Positions 46,463 to 56,100 of a stretch of 64,000 nt of DNA are shown in pieces (within the stretch, counting starts at the first letter, position 1; the number at the start of each line of letters is the position of its first letter). The notes under the pieces are model-generated. The model was not told the DNA's origin. It searched no databases and saw only the letters and a list, made by a program, of their open reading frames with translations. The translations under genes were made by a program, and so were the position numbers. Source of the stretch: Promethearchaeota archaeon (GTDB lineage Archaea; Asgardarchaeota; Lokiarchaeia; Sigynarchaeales; SOKP01). Location: positions 1 to 64,000 of the forward strand of contig JABXKC010000008.1 of NCBI GenBank assembly GCA_013375495.1, given 5' to 3'.

Positions 46463-47359
46463 ATGAAAGTATTAAGAACGCCTGAAGAGAGATTTATTAA
46501 TCTATTAAATTTTCCCTACCGACCTCTTTATATTGAATCTCTAAAAGGTTATGAAAATTTAAGGATGCACTATATTGACGAAGGACCAAAAGATGCAAAA
46601 TTCTCCTTTTTGTGTCTACACGGTCAACCAACCTGGTGCTATTTATATAGAAAAATGACTCCTATTTTTTTAAACGCTGGTTACAGAGTAGTTGCTCCAG
46701 ATTTTTTTGGATTTGGAAGGTCTGATAAACCTCTTGAGGACGAAGTCTACACTTTTGATTTCCATCGAAACTCTATAATTGAATTCATAAACCATCTACG
46801 CTTAAAGAACATCATTTTAGTTGGCCAAGATTGGGGAGGGATAATTGGACTTACTTTACCTATGGAAATGCCTAATAGATTTTCAAAGTTAATTTTAATG
46901 AATACCGCCTTGGGAACAGGTGAGGGCGTACCGTCCCCTGGTTTTAAAGCGTTTCGAGATTGGGTAAATAAATCTCCAGATATGGATGTTGGTAAATTGA
47001 TGCTAAGAGGAACATCAATATTAACTCCTGAAGAATTGAAGGCATATGACGCGCCTTTTCCAGATATTACGTATAAAGCTGGGATACGCCGCTTTCCTAA
47101 TTTACTACCGACTGAATACGATGCTCCTGGTGCAGAAATCTCTAGACGAGCCCGAGACTGGTTTCAAACAGAATGGACTGGAGAAGCGTTCATGGCAGTT
47201 GGAATGCAGGATCCCGTTTTAGGTCCTTCAGTTATGCGAACTCTGAGAGCTACAATTCCTAGATGCCCAAAACCATTAAATCTAGAAGAGGCTGGTCATT
47301 TTGTTCAAGAATGGGGAGATATTGTAGCTAAAAAAGCGTTAGAAGTTTTTAATTTATAG
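46463..47359 (+). CDS. Haloalkane-dehalogenase-like alpha/beta hydrolase
   Basis: This 298-residue alpha/beta hydrolase matches haloalkane dehalogenases from the first residues (MKVLRTPEERFINL), so ATG 46463 is the start. The oxyanion region is LHGQPTWCYLYRKM. The nucleophile is Asp in GQDWGGIIGL near residue 126, and the catalytic His is in EAGHFVQEWG near 280. An Asp nucleophile fits halide release or epoxide hydrolysis rather than a serine esterase. The start of the longer frame at 46376 overlaps the HdrB gene and is not supported. Substrate unknown. Confidence 0.8.
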   Translation: MKVLRTPEERFINLLNFPYRPLYIESLKGYENLRMHYIDEGPKDAKFSFLCLHGQPTWCYLYRKMTPIFLNAGYRVVAPDFFGFGRSDKPLEDEVYTFDFHRNSIIEFINHLRLKNIILVGQDWGGIIGLTLPMEMPNRFSKLILMNTALGTGEGVPSPGFKAFRDWVNKSPDMDVGKLMLRGTSILTPEELKAYDAPFPDITYKAGIRRFPNLLPTEYDAPGAEISRRARDWFQTEWTGEAFMAVGMQDPVLGPSVMRTLRATIPRCPKPLNLEEAGHFVQEWGDIVAKKALEVFNL

Positions 47360-47396
47360 ATGATACAATAAAATACTATTCTAGATTTTATCCCCT

Positions 47397-47960
47397 ATGC
47401 CTTTTAATTTTAAAAATCCATCAAAATTATTTGCTTGGTTCTATTCGTTATTTTGCCCAATTTATGGGAGAAAATTCTATAAAGAACTGTTGTCAGCATT
47501 AAATTTAAATGGAGGAGAATCCGTTTTAGATTTTGGGAGTGGAACTGGGATTTTAGCGAAAAAGATTGTTAAGGAATTATCAAATGGAGGAACACTAACT
47601 TGTTTAGATTTATCAGAGGCTTTTCTGAATAAAGCTCGTAAAAAACTACGGAACAATACAAATGTGAACTATATTTTAGGAGATATCCGAGAGATAAATG
47701 TTCCACCTAATATTTTTGATAAGATCGTCATTACTTGGGTAATTCATCATATCGCAGAGGAAGCTAGACCTAGTCTATTACAAAGCATCGCAAACACTTT
47801 AAAACAAGATGGAAAAATTTTTGTACTAGAATTTTTAACACCTCCCCACGGGATTCCAGAAATGAGCTTAACCGAGCTTTTTAACGAAATTGGACTATCT
47901 GGGAGAGTAGAATACAGAAAGAAGAATACAGCTATATTTGAATTCAAGAGATTATTATAG
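47397..47960 (+). CDS. Class I SAM-dependent methyltransferase
   Basis: This 187-residue protein has the class I Rossmann SAM site VLDFGSGTGILAKKI near residue 42, the acidic ribose ligand (TCLDLSEAF, near 64), a DIREINVP post-III motif and WVIHHIAEEARP. The closest family type is UbiE/methyltransferase-11-like. It sits 37 bases after the dehalogenase-like gene, possibly on the same message. The substrate is unknown; the HH after motif IV is seen in UbiE-type enzymes that act on lipids or quinones. Confidence 0.75.
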   Translation: MPFNFKNPSKLFAWFYSLFCPIYGRKFYKELLSALNLNGGESVLDFGSGTGILAKKIVKELSNGGTLTCLDLSEAFLNKARKKLRNNTNVNYILGDIREINVPPNIFDKIVITWVIHHIAEEARPSLLQSIANTLKQDGKIFVLEFLTPPHGIPEMSLTELFNEIGLSGRVEYRKKNTAIFEFKRLL

Positions 47961-48018
47961 ATAATAGATAGAGAATGGGAAAAGACTAAGATAGATAAAG
48001 CTTAGGAACAGTTCGTTA

Positions 48019-49332
48019 TTAAACCAATTCAGCGAATAGATTAAATCCTTCTACCGAGTAAATTCGGACGTTTACAAACGAACCATAACTTCCCTTAAAA
48101 TTTTCGATAAATATATTTTTATAAGCTTGATTTCGACCGAATGCTTGATTTACTTTAAATCCTTTGTGTAAGACTAAGACCTTGCCTTCCCAGTTCTTCC
48201 AGGTAGTGTTTATATCATTTAAAGATTCACGGAAGACATTAGATAGTACTGTAGACCGTTTTTTTATAATCTTACTATTAACTTGTTCCATACTTTTAGC
48301 TTTTGTTCCAGGTCGAGGAGTAAACTTAGAAACATTAAGAATTTCAGGTTTTAACCATTTTATTAAATCGATAGTTTGATTAAAATCTTTTTCGGATTCT
48401 CCAGGGAAACCACATATGATATCTGTTGAAATAGTAAGGAATGGGAATTCTTTTCTAAGGATTCTCAACTTTTCTGCTATATCTACGATACTATAATAGC
48501 GGTTCATGCGATCAAGTACTGAGTCACTTCCAGATTGAATGGGGATATGTAAAAATTGATATACCTTTTGAAGTTTGAATATCGAAAGAAGCTGCTCAAA
48601 ATCATCAACAATAAATTTTGGATTAAGCATACCTACTCTCAGAAAGAATTTATAATCTAATTCCGTAATCTCAGAAATTAAATCAACTAATTTTGTGTTT
48701 TCATATTTATATGTGCTACAATCTTGGGACGTCAAATAGATTTGCTTTATTCCTTGCTTTAATTGATGCTCTACATTTTTGATAATATTTTGAGGTTCAT
48801 AACAGGTTAGACGACCTCGGGCGTTTTTAACGCAACAGTACGTACAGGAACCTAAACATCCTTCAGATATAGGAACTATTCCTGTTATTTTTCCCTTTGG
48901 GTATTCAATTAGAAATTTTGATTTATCAATTGTGGCCTTAGATTTAATAACAAGATTTTTTTTTCCTGATTTAATATCTTGGAGTATAAGTGGTATCTCG
49001 TCTAAATTATCTAAATCAATAATAGCTGAAAAATTGGGTATAATATTTTTAACCACATTAATGTAATTATCCTCTATATGGGGTAAGCAGCCTGCAATTA
49101 AAAAAAATTTGTTATTTTCTTTATTATACCTACTATACAACTCTTTTAGACGAGCTCTAATTTTATTTTCGGTTTGTTGTTTCACAGCACATGTATTTAT
49201 AAAAACAAACTCAGCTTCTTCAAGATTTTTTTCAAAGTATCCCGCTTTATTTAAAATACTAGAAATAATATAAGAGTCCGCCTTATTTGAGGTACATCCA
49301 TAGGTCTCTATATAGTATGAGTTTTTTTCCAT
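48019..49332 (-). CDS. tRNA threonylcarbamoyladenosine methylthiotransferase (e-MtaB/CDKAL1-like)
   Basis: This is a radical-SAM methylthiotransferase of about 437 residues that adds a methylthio group to t6A37 in tRNA. It has an N-terminal UPF0004 domain with three cluster cysteines (YGCTSNKAD, NTCAVKQQ, AGCLPHIE), the radical-SAM CxxxCxxC in EGCLGSCTYCCVK and a C-terminal TRAM domain. ATG 49332 gives the family start (MEKNSYYIETYGC); the upstream in-frame extension is unlikely. The fourth cysteine after TYC is unusual. The organisation matches archaeal/eukaryotic members rather than bacterial MiaB. Confidence 0.87.
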   Translation of the reverse strand: MEKNSYYIETYGCTSNKADSYIISSILNKAGYFEKNLEEAEFVFINTCAVKQQTENKIRARLKELYSRYNKENNKFFLIAGCLPHIEDNYINVVKNIIPNFSAIIDLDNLDEIPLILQDIKSGKKNLVIKSKATIDKSKFLIEYPKGKITGIVPISEGCLGSCTYCCVKNARGRLTCYEPQNIIKNVEHQLKQGIKQIYLTSQDCSTYKYENTKLVDLISEITELDYKFFLRVGMLNPKFIVDDFEQLLSIFKLQKVYQFLHIPIQSGSDSVLDRMNRYYSIVDIAEKLRILRKEFPFLTISTDIICGFPGESEKDFNQTIDLIKWLKPEILNVSKFTPRPGTKAKSMEQVNSKIIKKRSTVLSNVFRESLNDINTTWKNWEGKVLVLHKGFKVNQAFGRNQAYKNIFIENFKGSYGSFVNVRIYSVEGFNLFAELV

Positions 49333-49491
49333 GGGTAAGAAAAATGTTTTTGAGTTAGTAATTAATAAAATGAAGTGGATGTAAAAAATTTTTGATAATC
49401 TCAAACAAAAAATAGAAGAAATAATGAAAATTTTTTTAATAAAACCTTCTATTATTAGAATTAATTAGTTTCAAATAATAAGTTGAGAATC

Positions 49492-49938
49492 ATGACAAAA
49501 TATGCTTACTGCAAAGTTTGTGATAAAGAGGTTAATCAACCCGTAAGAAAACCAATGGAGACTTTTCAGAAAATGATATGGGTTATTATTTCCATTGCCA
49601 CAGTAGGTATTGGGGCAATAGTTTTCGCGATTGTTTACACAAATAGGAAGAAGGTGTATTGTGAAACATGTCGAAAAAAGGTAGAGTTTTCAAGCGAACC
49701 AAATAGAAAACCAGAAGAAGAACTAGAAGACTTAACACCTAGAGAAAAAGTACTTAAAAAAGCAGGTAAGGCAAAGGAGAAGAAATCGAAAGCAGAAGCA
49801 GATAGACCTTTAGAGGAAGAAGAGGAAGAAGAAGAAGAGGAAGCAGAAGAGCTAACTTTCTGCCCCTATTGTGGTGAAGATATTAAGAAGGGGATTAGTC
49901 GGTGCCCATATTGTCATACGTCTTTAGCCATACGGTAA
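49492..49938 (+). CDS. Zinc-ribbon protein with hydrophobic helix
   Basis: This 148-residue protein has an N-terminal CxxC pair (CKVCDKEV), a transmembrane-like stretch (WVIISIATVGIGAIVFAIVY), a second CxxC (CETCRKKV) and a glutamate-rich linker. It ends with a C-terminal zinc ribbon (CPYCGEDIKKGISRCPYCH). In-frame TTG 49483 is possible, but ATG 49492 is preferred. The design resembles the zinc-ribbon membrane proteins common in Asgard genomes. Function unknown. Confidence 0.6.
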   Translation: MTKYAYCKVCDKEVNQPVRKPMETFQKMIWVIISIATVGIGAIVFAIVYTNRKKVYCETCRKKVEFSSEPNRKPEEELEDLTPREKVLKKAGKAKEKKSKAEADRPLEEEEEEEEEEAEELTFCPYCGEDIKKGISRCPYCHTSLAIR

Positions 49939-50052
49939 TAATCTCTATTTTATCAATCACACAATATTTAAATAGGAAAATAATTCAAATAAACTAAAAT
50001 AACATTATAATAATATAAATATGAAAATCTAATATAATTAGAGGAAATTAAA

Positions 50053-50823
50053 ATGCCACGCAAATCGCGAAAAGCACCAACAAGAGATGCTGATCCTTTA
50101 GATCAGTATAGTACCTGGGATTTACGCATTGCTAAAACCATCTATTATTCAATAATTATTGCCTCAGCAGTTACAATTTTAGGTATCTGGTTAACAATTA
50201 TAGGATGGCTTGTTGAATCAGGTAGATGGGAAATAGTAATGGGTTGGGGACCAGGTGCTGGTGCTCTTATTATTGTTGGGATTATAGTACTCCATCTTTT
50301 CTTGCTAGTTCTTTTCTACGTACTATTCAGAGGTGGAATATTAAGACTTTGCCAAAGATTATTCAAAGACAGAGTATTGGCAAAAAAATACGAAGACTAC
50401 ACAACACTCAGGCTTTTGATAGCAGTAACATTGATTAGCGTCTATATATTTCTTATCACCCTCATAGTAGTTATTTTACCTTCGTTTTTCTGGGAAGTAG
50501 TAGCGAACTTCTGGATTAATATTGTATTTAAGTTCAATCCGGGAGAATGGGTTCTCTTTGTTGGTATAATCTTGTTTGTAATAGTAATGCTAATATACAT
50601 AGGGATTGTACTTTGGAATCACGGAGTTTTCTCAGTACTTAAACGCGTTAAACGTATAGAAGAAGAAATGGAAGTAGAAGAAGAAATAAAACGAGAAGAA
50701 TTAAAAGGAGCAGACGACGAAACACTTCAAAAAATATACGAAAAACAAACGGGTAAAAACGCAATCTATCGAGGAAAGGAAACCAGAGGATTTAAATCTT
50801 GGAAAAAAAATATGCTTTCTTAA
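50053..50823 (+). CDS. Four-helix membrane protein with charged tail
   Basis: I do not recognise this 256-residue protein. Four long transmembrane helices are clear (for example ALIIVGIIVLHLFLLVLFYVL and GIILFVIVMLIYIGIVLWN). A C-terminal cytosolic coiled-coil-like tail follows (KRIEEEMEVEEEIKREELK). The leader AGAGGAAATT gives a ribosome site 7 bases before ATG. It is convergent with the 50870 gene over an A/T-rich bidirectional terminator. Confidence 0.6.
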   Translation: MPRKSRKAPTRDADPLDQYSTWDLRIAKTIYYSIIIASAVTILGIWLTIIGWLVESGRWEIVMGWGPGAGALIIVGIIVLHLFLLVLFYVLFRGGILRLCQRLFKDRVLAKKYEDYTTLRLLIAVTLISVYIFLITLIVVILPSFFWEVVANFWINIVFKFNPGEWVLFVGIILFVIVMLIYIGIVLWNHGVFSVLKRVKRIEEEMEVEEEIKREELKGADDETLQKIYEKQTGKNAIYRGKETRGFKSWKKNMLS

Positions 50824-50869
50824 AAAATTAAGAAATAAAAAAAATTTATTTATTTTATTATTTTTATTT
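50824..50869. terminator. Bidirectional A/T-rich terminator
   Basis: The gap between two convergent genes is nearly pure A and T, with A-runs left and T-runs right. It can end transcription from either side. Confidence 0.4.
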
Positions 50870-51790
50870 TTACCTTCTCATCATACGTGGATTTCTAAAC
50901 AAGTCCATTTCAGTTTTGGGAGGTTTGTAGTCTGAGGTTCCCGTTGCTTTCATCTTTTTGAACAGTCTTTTGACTACCTTTCTCGCGTCGTCCATGAAAT
51001 TGCATGTTATCCCAAACAATATCATATATCTCAAGAAAGTCTTATCCTTTGCGTAGACTTCGTCGTAAACTTCGATTTCGTATTCTTTCTGTATTGGATG
51101 TCCATCGACTCGTGCAATTAATTTCTTTCCAATATATAATTTATAATTTCTACCGGGACCGACTACTCCTTTTGCTAAGATCATTTGGAGCTTATCGTCT
51201 TTTTGTTCGGGAAGAAGTGGGAAAGTCCAACGTGTACCGATGAATCTCCATCCTCTCACGAAACGAATTAAAACTTTAACTCCCGGAATTTGTGCGTAGA
51301 ACACGGGTGCAGCGTGCTTTATCTCGTAGCTTTGAATGAGAGAATGTGTTATACTTAACTCAACGCCACCTTTATAATTACCACCCTTAGCCTTAGAATC
51401 CATAGTTTCTTCCATTATTGTAAAATATCTACACACAAGCCTCTTCTCCTCAATTGGGCTTTCTTCCCATTGTTGTTTATTAAACGCAAGGATACTTTTC
51501 TTTTCGTCATCGATTTCAACAACACCCTCGATATCGAAGTTTTTCGAAAACCAGCGTGTCTTTGCCGTGTATTTTAGTTGTTGGTGAATTCCTAACTCTT
51601 CGTCGTGTAATCGTGTTCTCCAAAAATTAATTTTAAGTTTTTTGTGGACTATTTTTTTCGAAGGAGCTTTTGGAGCATCGGGTAATTTGGCGGCAGGCGT
51701 TTTTGCGGCTTTCTTTTTCTTTTCTGGAGTCGTTCTTGCTTTCTCTCGCTCTTTCCTTTTTTTATTATCTTCTTCTGGATCGTTTTCCAT
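50870..51790 (-). CDS. Basic protein, possibly LURP-one/Tubby-like beta-barrel
   Basis: This 306-residue protein has an N-terminal lysine-, alanine- and proline-rich disordered region (residues 1-50, KKKKAAKTPAAKLPDAPK) and a beta-rich body. The C-terminal stretch (YIGKKLIARVDGHPIQKEYE, then DEVYAKDKTFLRYMILFGI) resembles the end of LURP-one/Tubby-like or scramblase beta-barrels, in which a final helix threads the barrel. This match is weak. The basic tail suggests nucleic-acid or membrane contact. It is convergent with the 50053 membrane gene. Confidence 0.55.
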   Translation of the reverse strand: MENDPEEDNKKRKEREKARTTPEKKKKAAKTPAAKLPDAPKAPSKKIVHKKLKINFWRTRLHDEELGIHQQLKYTAKTRWFSKNFDIEGVVEIDDEKKSILAFNKQQWEESPIEEKRLVCRYFTIMEETMDSKAKGGNYKGGVELSITHSLIQSYEIKHAAPVFYAQIPGVKVLIRFVRGWRFIGTRWTFPLLPEQKDDKLQMILAKGVVGPGRNYKLYIGKKLIARVDGHPIQKEYEIEVYDEVYAKDKTFLRYMILFGITCNFMDDARKVVKRLFKKMKATGTSDYKPPKTEMDLFRNPRMMRR

Positions 51791-51927
51791 AAATAATCAC
51801 TTTTCTGTTTTCTGTTAATGTTAATTTTAAATTTTAAAAATAAATTTCTTAGTAATAATAATATGATTTGCGGTTAAAAATTTTATTCACATAAATCAAA
51901 TAAAATAAATTACTAAAAGAAGAATTC

Positions 51928-51935
51928 AAAAAAAA
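51928..51935 (-). terminator. T-tract terminator for ribonucleotide reductase
   Basis: Eight A residues on the plus strand (T-tract on the minus strand) lie 7 bases beyond the end of the ribonucleotide reductase gene. Confidence 0.4.
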
Positions 51936-51941
51936 GTAAAG

Positions 51942-54182
51942 TTATGGTTCGAAGGTTATCTCGCACCGATCGGAATCACAAAATTTCTCGCCTATCGCTC
52001 TATCCTTTGTCTCATCTAAAAACAACGGTTCAATTTTAGATGTCATTTCTTCGTATCTTTCTTGAGAAATTTCTTCGTAAGGTGCTTGTTTGTATCCGTG
52101 TTCCTTTATAGGCAGGAAACTCGCGCTTTTCAGCTTGTCTTCGAAGCATTCGAGAACGTACTTAATTTGATTCGCCTCTTCAGGTTGGAATGTAATTGTA
52201 ATAGATACTTGGTTGTCGGACCAATATTTTTGATAATCAGCGGCGTTTTCTGCTTGCTCCCATATTGAAACTTCGTTTTTAGAGCGCTCAAAATATTTTT
52301 CGTGGACAGGAAATTCAACTACGACTGTATTAGGCGAGTAAGAATCGTCTTCAACAAAATAACCCGCTTTTTTAATCAGATCTATTAGATCTGAATTTTT
52401 TGAAATACGGATTCTTCTGATATAATACTCAGAATGAGGATAATGAATTCCGGGAGGGACGCCGGGGAGTAAACTTACGGTTCCACTAGGTTTAACGGTG
52501 GTTATTTTAATGCTTCTTGGGATACAGAGCCAACCTGAATATTGTTCATCTAAATTTTGCAAATAGTTATAGCCTTTCTCGCACCACTCAAGCATAGTTC
52601 TTCTCCCGTTTTTTACGAATGCTTCTATAATTCCGGTTTGTGAAACTCCCATCCGTCTGTTTTTGAGCATAACGGCGTTGGTTTCTTGCCAATGGGTGTT
52701 TACAAGTGTTACAGACTTAGAGTAAAGATAGGCATACTTCAAGGTTTCCTGAAACTCCTCGTACGAATCGTGGCGGGATGGAAAAGTTTCCACAAGACAA
52801 CAAAGTTCAAAGGATTCTAATGTCTGTTCTCCACAAGGATTGACGCCAGCAGCTTTCTTATCTTTAAAGTCTGGTTTATCTCCCATTCGAGAATAGGCTT
52901 TTGCGTTATCCAACCAAAAGATTCCAGGCTCACCATTTACTGCAATTTGATCAGCTATAAAGGAATAATCTAATCCCTTGAACGCAAAAACGCTATTATT
53001 ACTGGCCCACCTATGGGAGTAAAGTTTTTCCTCGTCCTGTTTAGATGTAATAAAATCAAAATCCGTAGCCTCTCCTAGAGCGATCTCAGCGCTTCGTCGA
53101 ACATTTCCGGCAACAACGCATTTCCCTATTAGATTCATAATATCTAATATGTCAATTGACAAAATTTTTTGACCAATTCGAGTTTCTAATAATTTTTGAA
53201 TATCTATTAGCATATTTTTTAAAGGAGAGGGACCACTTGCGATTCCTCCGAAACCTCGAATAGGTTTTCCTGCCGATCTTATTAAGCTAAAATCAAACTC
53301 TGGAACGGGTTTTCCTAAGAAGAACGCTTCTAAGATGATTTTTAGAGAGTCTACCCAGCCTTCCCTACTATCAGGTATTTGAAATTTAAGCAATTCCTCG
53401 CTCGGTTTTTTTATGGTTATCTTTTCTGCTCCTTTCGTATCAAATCCTACACCAACTCCCAACATCAAAGCATCCATTACAAATTCAAAAGCTTTCGAAT
53501 ATTTTAAGTCAATATCCTCTGTGGATGCAAAACCACAATTATTCAATGACATAGAACCATGCCGGGCGATGAATTCTGTTCCCATCATCCAAAGTCCTCT
53601 CCCAGGTGGCAGGAATTTGAAATTCCATATCTTAGTGAACATCTTTTGAGCGGATCGCTGAGCTTTAGAATCACTCCAAGGTAAACTTAGTTTGATACAA
53701 TGTTCTTTTTGAATTGAATAACATCCCTCTACAACTCTTCTAATTGTCTCCCAAAAGTCCTCTTTTCTTCCTTCTTTCTCAATAAATCTAGCGTAAGTCC
53801 TTTTGTATGTGATAAGTCCTAAAGGTCCGAAATCTGGTTGCTTTCCTTTAAAATTCTCCATAAAAGTCTCGTCCAACTTGAAGGAGATGTTTTCTAGATT
53901 AATGGCTCGCGCAAATAAATTACGATATTTATTTAGGCCTCGTTGGGTTAACTCAACGCATACCAGTTCTCTAATGTAGTTCGTGGTGATTTCCTCGTAT
54001 CCAAGTCCAATAATTATACGAATAACGTCTTCAGTTACCTTTTCTGCTATATTAATGTCAAGACCTGTCTCTTTGTTCAATACTTTGGCAATGCTGGAGA
54101 CATCGAACTTTTTTTTTTCTCCCTTTGAGTTTATAACATACTTTGGATACAAATCTACTAACGAAAACGAATTATCTGTCAT
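51942..54182 (-). CDS. nrdJ: Class II (B12-dependent) ribonucleoside-triphosphate reductase
   Basis: This 746-residue monomeric enzyme resembles Lactobacillus-type RTPR and reduces ribonucleotides with adenosylcobalamin. It has an N-terminal ATP-cone-like region (GEKKKFDVSSIAKVLN) and the substrate-site region NNCGFAST. The catalytic loop NPCGEQTLESFELCCLVE sits near residue 446, with the CxE active site. The external dithiol pair at the C-terminus is FCDSDRCEI (Cys735 and Cys740). All key residues look present. It makes the B12 demand of this genome essential, matching the corrinoid methyltransferases. Confidence 0.88.
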   Translation of the reverse strand: MTDNSFSLVDLYPKYVINSKGEKKKFDVSSIAKVLNKETGLDINIAEKVTEDVIRIIIGLGYEEITTNYIRELVCVELTQRGLNKYRNLFARAINLENISFKLDETFMENFKGKQPDFGPLGLITYKRTYARFIEKEGRKEDFWETIRRVVEGCYSIQKEHCIKLSLPWSDSKAQRSAQKMFTKIWNFKFLPPGRGLWMMGTEFIARHGSMSLNNCGFASTEDIDLKYSKAFEFVMDALMLGVGVGFDTKGAEKITIKKPSEELLKFQIPDSREGWVDSLKIILEAFFLGKPVPEFDFSLIRSAGKPIRGFGGIASGPSPLKNMLIDIQKLLETRIGQKILSIDILDIMNLIGKCVVAGNVRRSAEIALGEATDFDFITSKQDEEKLYSHRWASNNSVFAFKGLDYSFIADQIAVNGEPGIFWLDNAKAYSRMGDKPDFKDKKAAGVNPCGEQTLESFELCCLVETFPSRHDSYEEFQETLKYAYLYSKSVTLVNTHWQETNAVMLKNRRMGVSQTGIIEAFVKNGRRTMLEWCEKGYNYLQNLDEQYSGWLCIPRSIKITTVKPSGTVSLLPGVPPGIHYPHSEYYIRRIRISKNSDLIDLIKKAGYFVEDDSYSPNTVVVEFPVHEKYFERSKNEVSIWEQAENAADYQKYWSDNQVSITITFQPEEANQIKYVLECFEDKLKSASFLPIKEHGYKQAPYEEISQERYEEMTSKIEPLFLDETKDRAIGEKFCDSDRCEITFEP

Positions 54183-54589
54183 TTTTTTACCCGCTATTTG
54201 CGATAAAGATTAATACAATAATTTTATCGGCGCTTTAAATAAATGCTAATTTTAAATTGCCTTAACCTAATTTTTAATTTAAGATTCAATCTAATATAAA
54301 GATATTGTTTGAAATATATTAAGCTATTGATGAACATCGTAGTTTCAAGTATTGGGTTAATCTGCTAAATCCATGTATCTAATAGTAATTCACACATTAA
54401 TTTTTACCGTTTTATTTGTATAAGTTTTTTTTCAGTTTACGTCGAAATTACGTCGATATTGTTACATTAATAATGAGGGGACTATTTTTAAACAAAAATT
54501 GATTGCTTGATTTATGATTTTTTACCTTCTCTAGAAAAAAAATAAAATAAAATTAGGTTAGCTATTGATATGATCTAAGGATCAAAATC
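54183..54589. other. 407-base intergenic region with ACGTCGA direct repeat
   Basis: No gene or stable RNA stands out. The promoter of the leftward RNR gene should lie at the left end. ACGTCGA occurs at 54439-54445 and 54450-54456, one helical turn apart (11 bases start to start), a possible regulator half-site pair. The rest is A/T-rich. Confidence 0.4.
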
Positions 54590-54958
54590 TCAAGGCTGTT
54601 GTAGAAAGTCCCAAAGACCAAGAGCCCCACCAGCAATAATGAGGAAGAAGATAAATAATAAGATAGTGGGGTTGGTTAAAAACATTGTTATCATCATTAC
54701 AAATATAATTCCTAAAACTCCTGAAATTAAACAAATAATACTTCCAGCAATTAGACTTATTAATTCAATTAGTGCTCCGACTAAGACCAAAAGACCAATT
54801 CCTCCAATATAAGAAAAATACACACACACAGAGGTGTCATTGCCAATCCACCCTAAGTTACACGACGTCAGCATACCGAAACCTAATATGAAGCCCAAGT
54901 ATCCCCCAATTAAACTTAATATAATACTTATAATTTTAAATCTATTACTTTTTGTCAT
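54590..54958 (-). CDS. Small membrane protein, unknown
   Basis: This 122-residue protein has three to four hydrophobic segments (IISIILSLIGGYLGFILGFG, GGIGLLVLVGALIELISLIAG, FVMMITMFL). Two cysteines (TSCNLGW and SVCVYF) in the first loop may form a disulfide outside. I do not recognise the family. It is divergent from the first beta-helix gene. Confidence 0.55.
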   Translation of the reverse strand: MTKSNRFKIISIILSLIGGYLGFILGFGMLTSCNLGWIGNDTSVCVYFSYIGGIGLLVLVGALIELISLIAGSIICLISGVLGIIFVMMITMFLTNPTILLFIFFLIIAGGALGLWDFLQQP

Positions 54959-55142
54959 ATCAATTTAACATAATTTTAATTGGATTGCATATCAAGATTA
55001 TGGAGTTATATTTAAGTAATTGCATCATGCAAAACACTGAAATTAAGGATCTCATTATATGTATTAATTTAAGCAAATTTGATCTGGTAAGCTTAATTAG
55101 CAAATCTAACGGGATTTAACAATAAAAGAAGGGTAAAATAAA

Positions 55143-56054
55143 GTGTTAGATGAAATTGAAGTATATGATGAAGACGATTCTGATACGGAAGTCCCAAAAG
55201 AAAAGATTAAACTCCAGTTTCATTGGTACTTAAGTATTTTCTTTGTTATTTATTATTTATCTTATGTTATCTCTGGAATCATTTTTATGTCTTACATAAT
55301 ATTTGTATTTATTCCACATGTCTTATTAATAGATAATCTCATTGCGGTTTTTACCAATCTTTATTCGTTACTAGCTCTAATAGCACTACCATTAGTTATT
55401 GTCGTTAGTTATTTATCTCGCTTATTTATCATAGGTTTAATAACTCGTATTTTCTGGAGATTAACTGAGAAAAGAAGTCCAACACGGGATGGCATAATTC
55501 CGCGAAATATTCCTTCCAAAACCGCTAATTATTACCATATTCGATCTTTTATGATAAAATACGGGAAAAACGCATTCATGAAAGGAGTGTTCCCTTGGTT
55601 AGCTAATTGGTACTTCAATTTTGTAGGAACTGGTATCATTAAAAAAGGCTCTACATTAGAAGAATCCGTTGTCACAGATAAACACATAAACATTGGAAGG
55701 AATTGCTATGTCGGTGTTAATTCAGCATTATCTTCTCACTTTGTTGAAGGAACATTTGGCAACATCGTCTACTTCGAAATCAAATTGGGAGAAAACACCA
55801 CGCTCGGAGGATTTAACAATATTGCACCTGGATGTGAGTTGAGCGATAACTCATATCTCTTACCAATTTCGGCAGCGACAAAACATAATAAGACTAAAGG
55901 GAATAATTATTACTTTGGCATGCCTATCCACCGAATTTTCAAGAAAAAACTCATGAACTACTTAAAAGTGAGTGAACACGATTTAGAGCGAGCTGAAGAA
56001 TTAAGGATCAAACAAGAAAAAGAAAAACTAGAAAGACAAAATAAAACAAATTAA
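55143..56054 (+). CDS. Membrane left-handed beta-helix protein, module A copy 1
   Basis: This 303-residue protein has two to three N-terminal transmembrane helices, then SPTRDGIIPRNIPSKTANYYHIRSF and a hexapeptide-repeat (left-handed beta-helix) part: VTDKHINIGRNCYVGVNSAL, FGNIVYFEIKLGENTTLGGF and AAIGPGCEL-like turns. Its C-terminal tail is charged and helical. It resembles the first half of the terminal domain of Pls/PosA-family nonribosomal peptide synthetases, whose function is unknown. No NRPS adenylation or carrier domain is present. The start is GTG. Followed by a close paralogue. Confidence 0.65.
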   Translation: MLDEIEVYDEDDSDTEVPKEKIKLQFHWYLSIFFVIYYLSYVISGIIFMSYIIFVFIPHVLLIDNLIAVFTNLYSLLALIALPLVIVVSYLSRLFIIGLITRIFWRLTEKRSPTRDGIIPRNIPSKTANYYHIRSFMIKYGKNAFMKGVFPWLANWYFNFVGTGIIKKGSTLEESVVTDKHINIGRNCYVGVNSALSSHFVEGTFGNIVYFEIKLGENTTLGGFNNIAPGCELSDNSYLLPISAATKHNKTKGNNYYFGMPIHRIFKKKLMNYLKVSEHDLERAEELRIKQEKEKLERQNKTN

Positions 56055-56100
56055 TATAATTGTAGATATTTAGATAGAATGACAAGGCGTATAGTAGATT

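Noticed and set aside
49332..49404. N-terminal extension of the methylthiotransferase as a signal peptide
   Set aside because: The extension is A/T-rich, and the family starts at MEKNSYYIETYGC. Cytosolic tRNA enzymes do not carry export signals.
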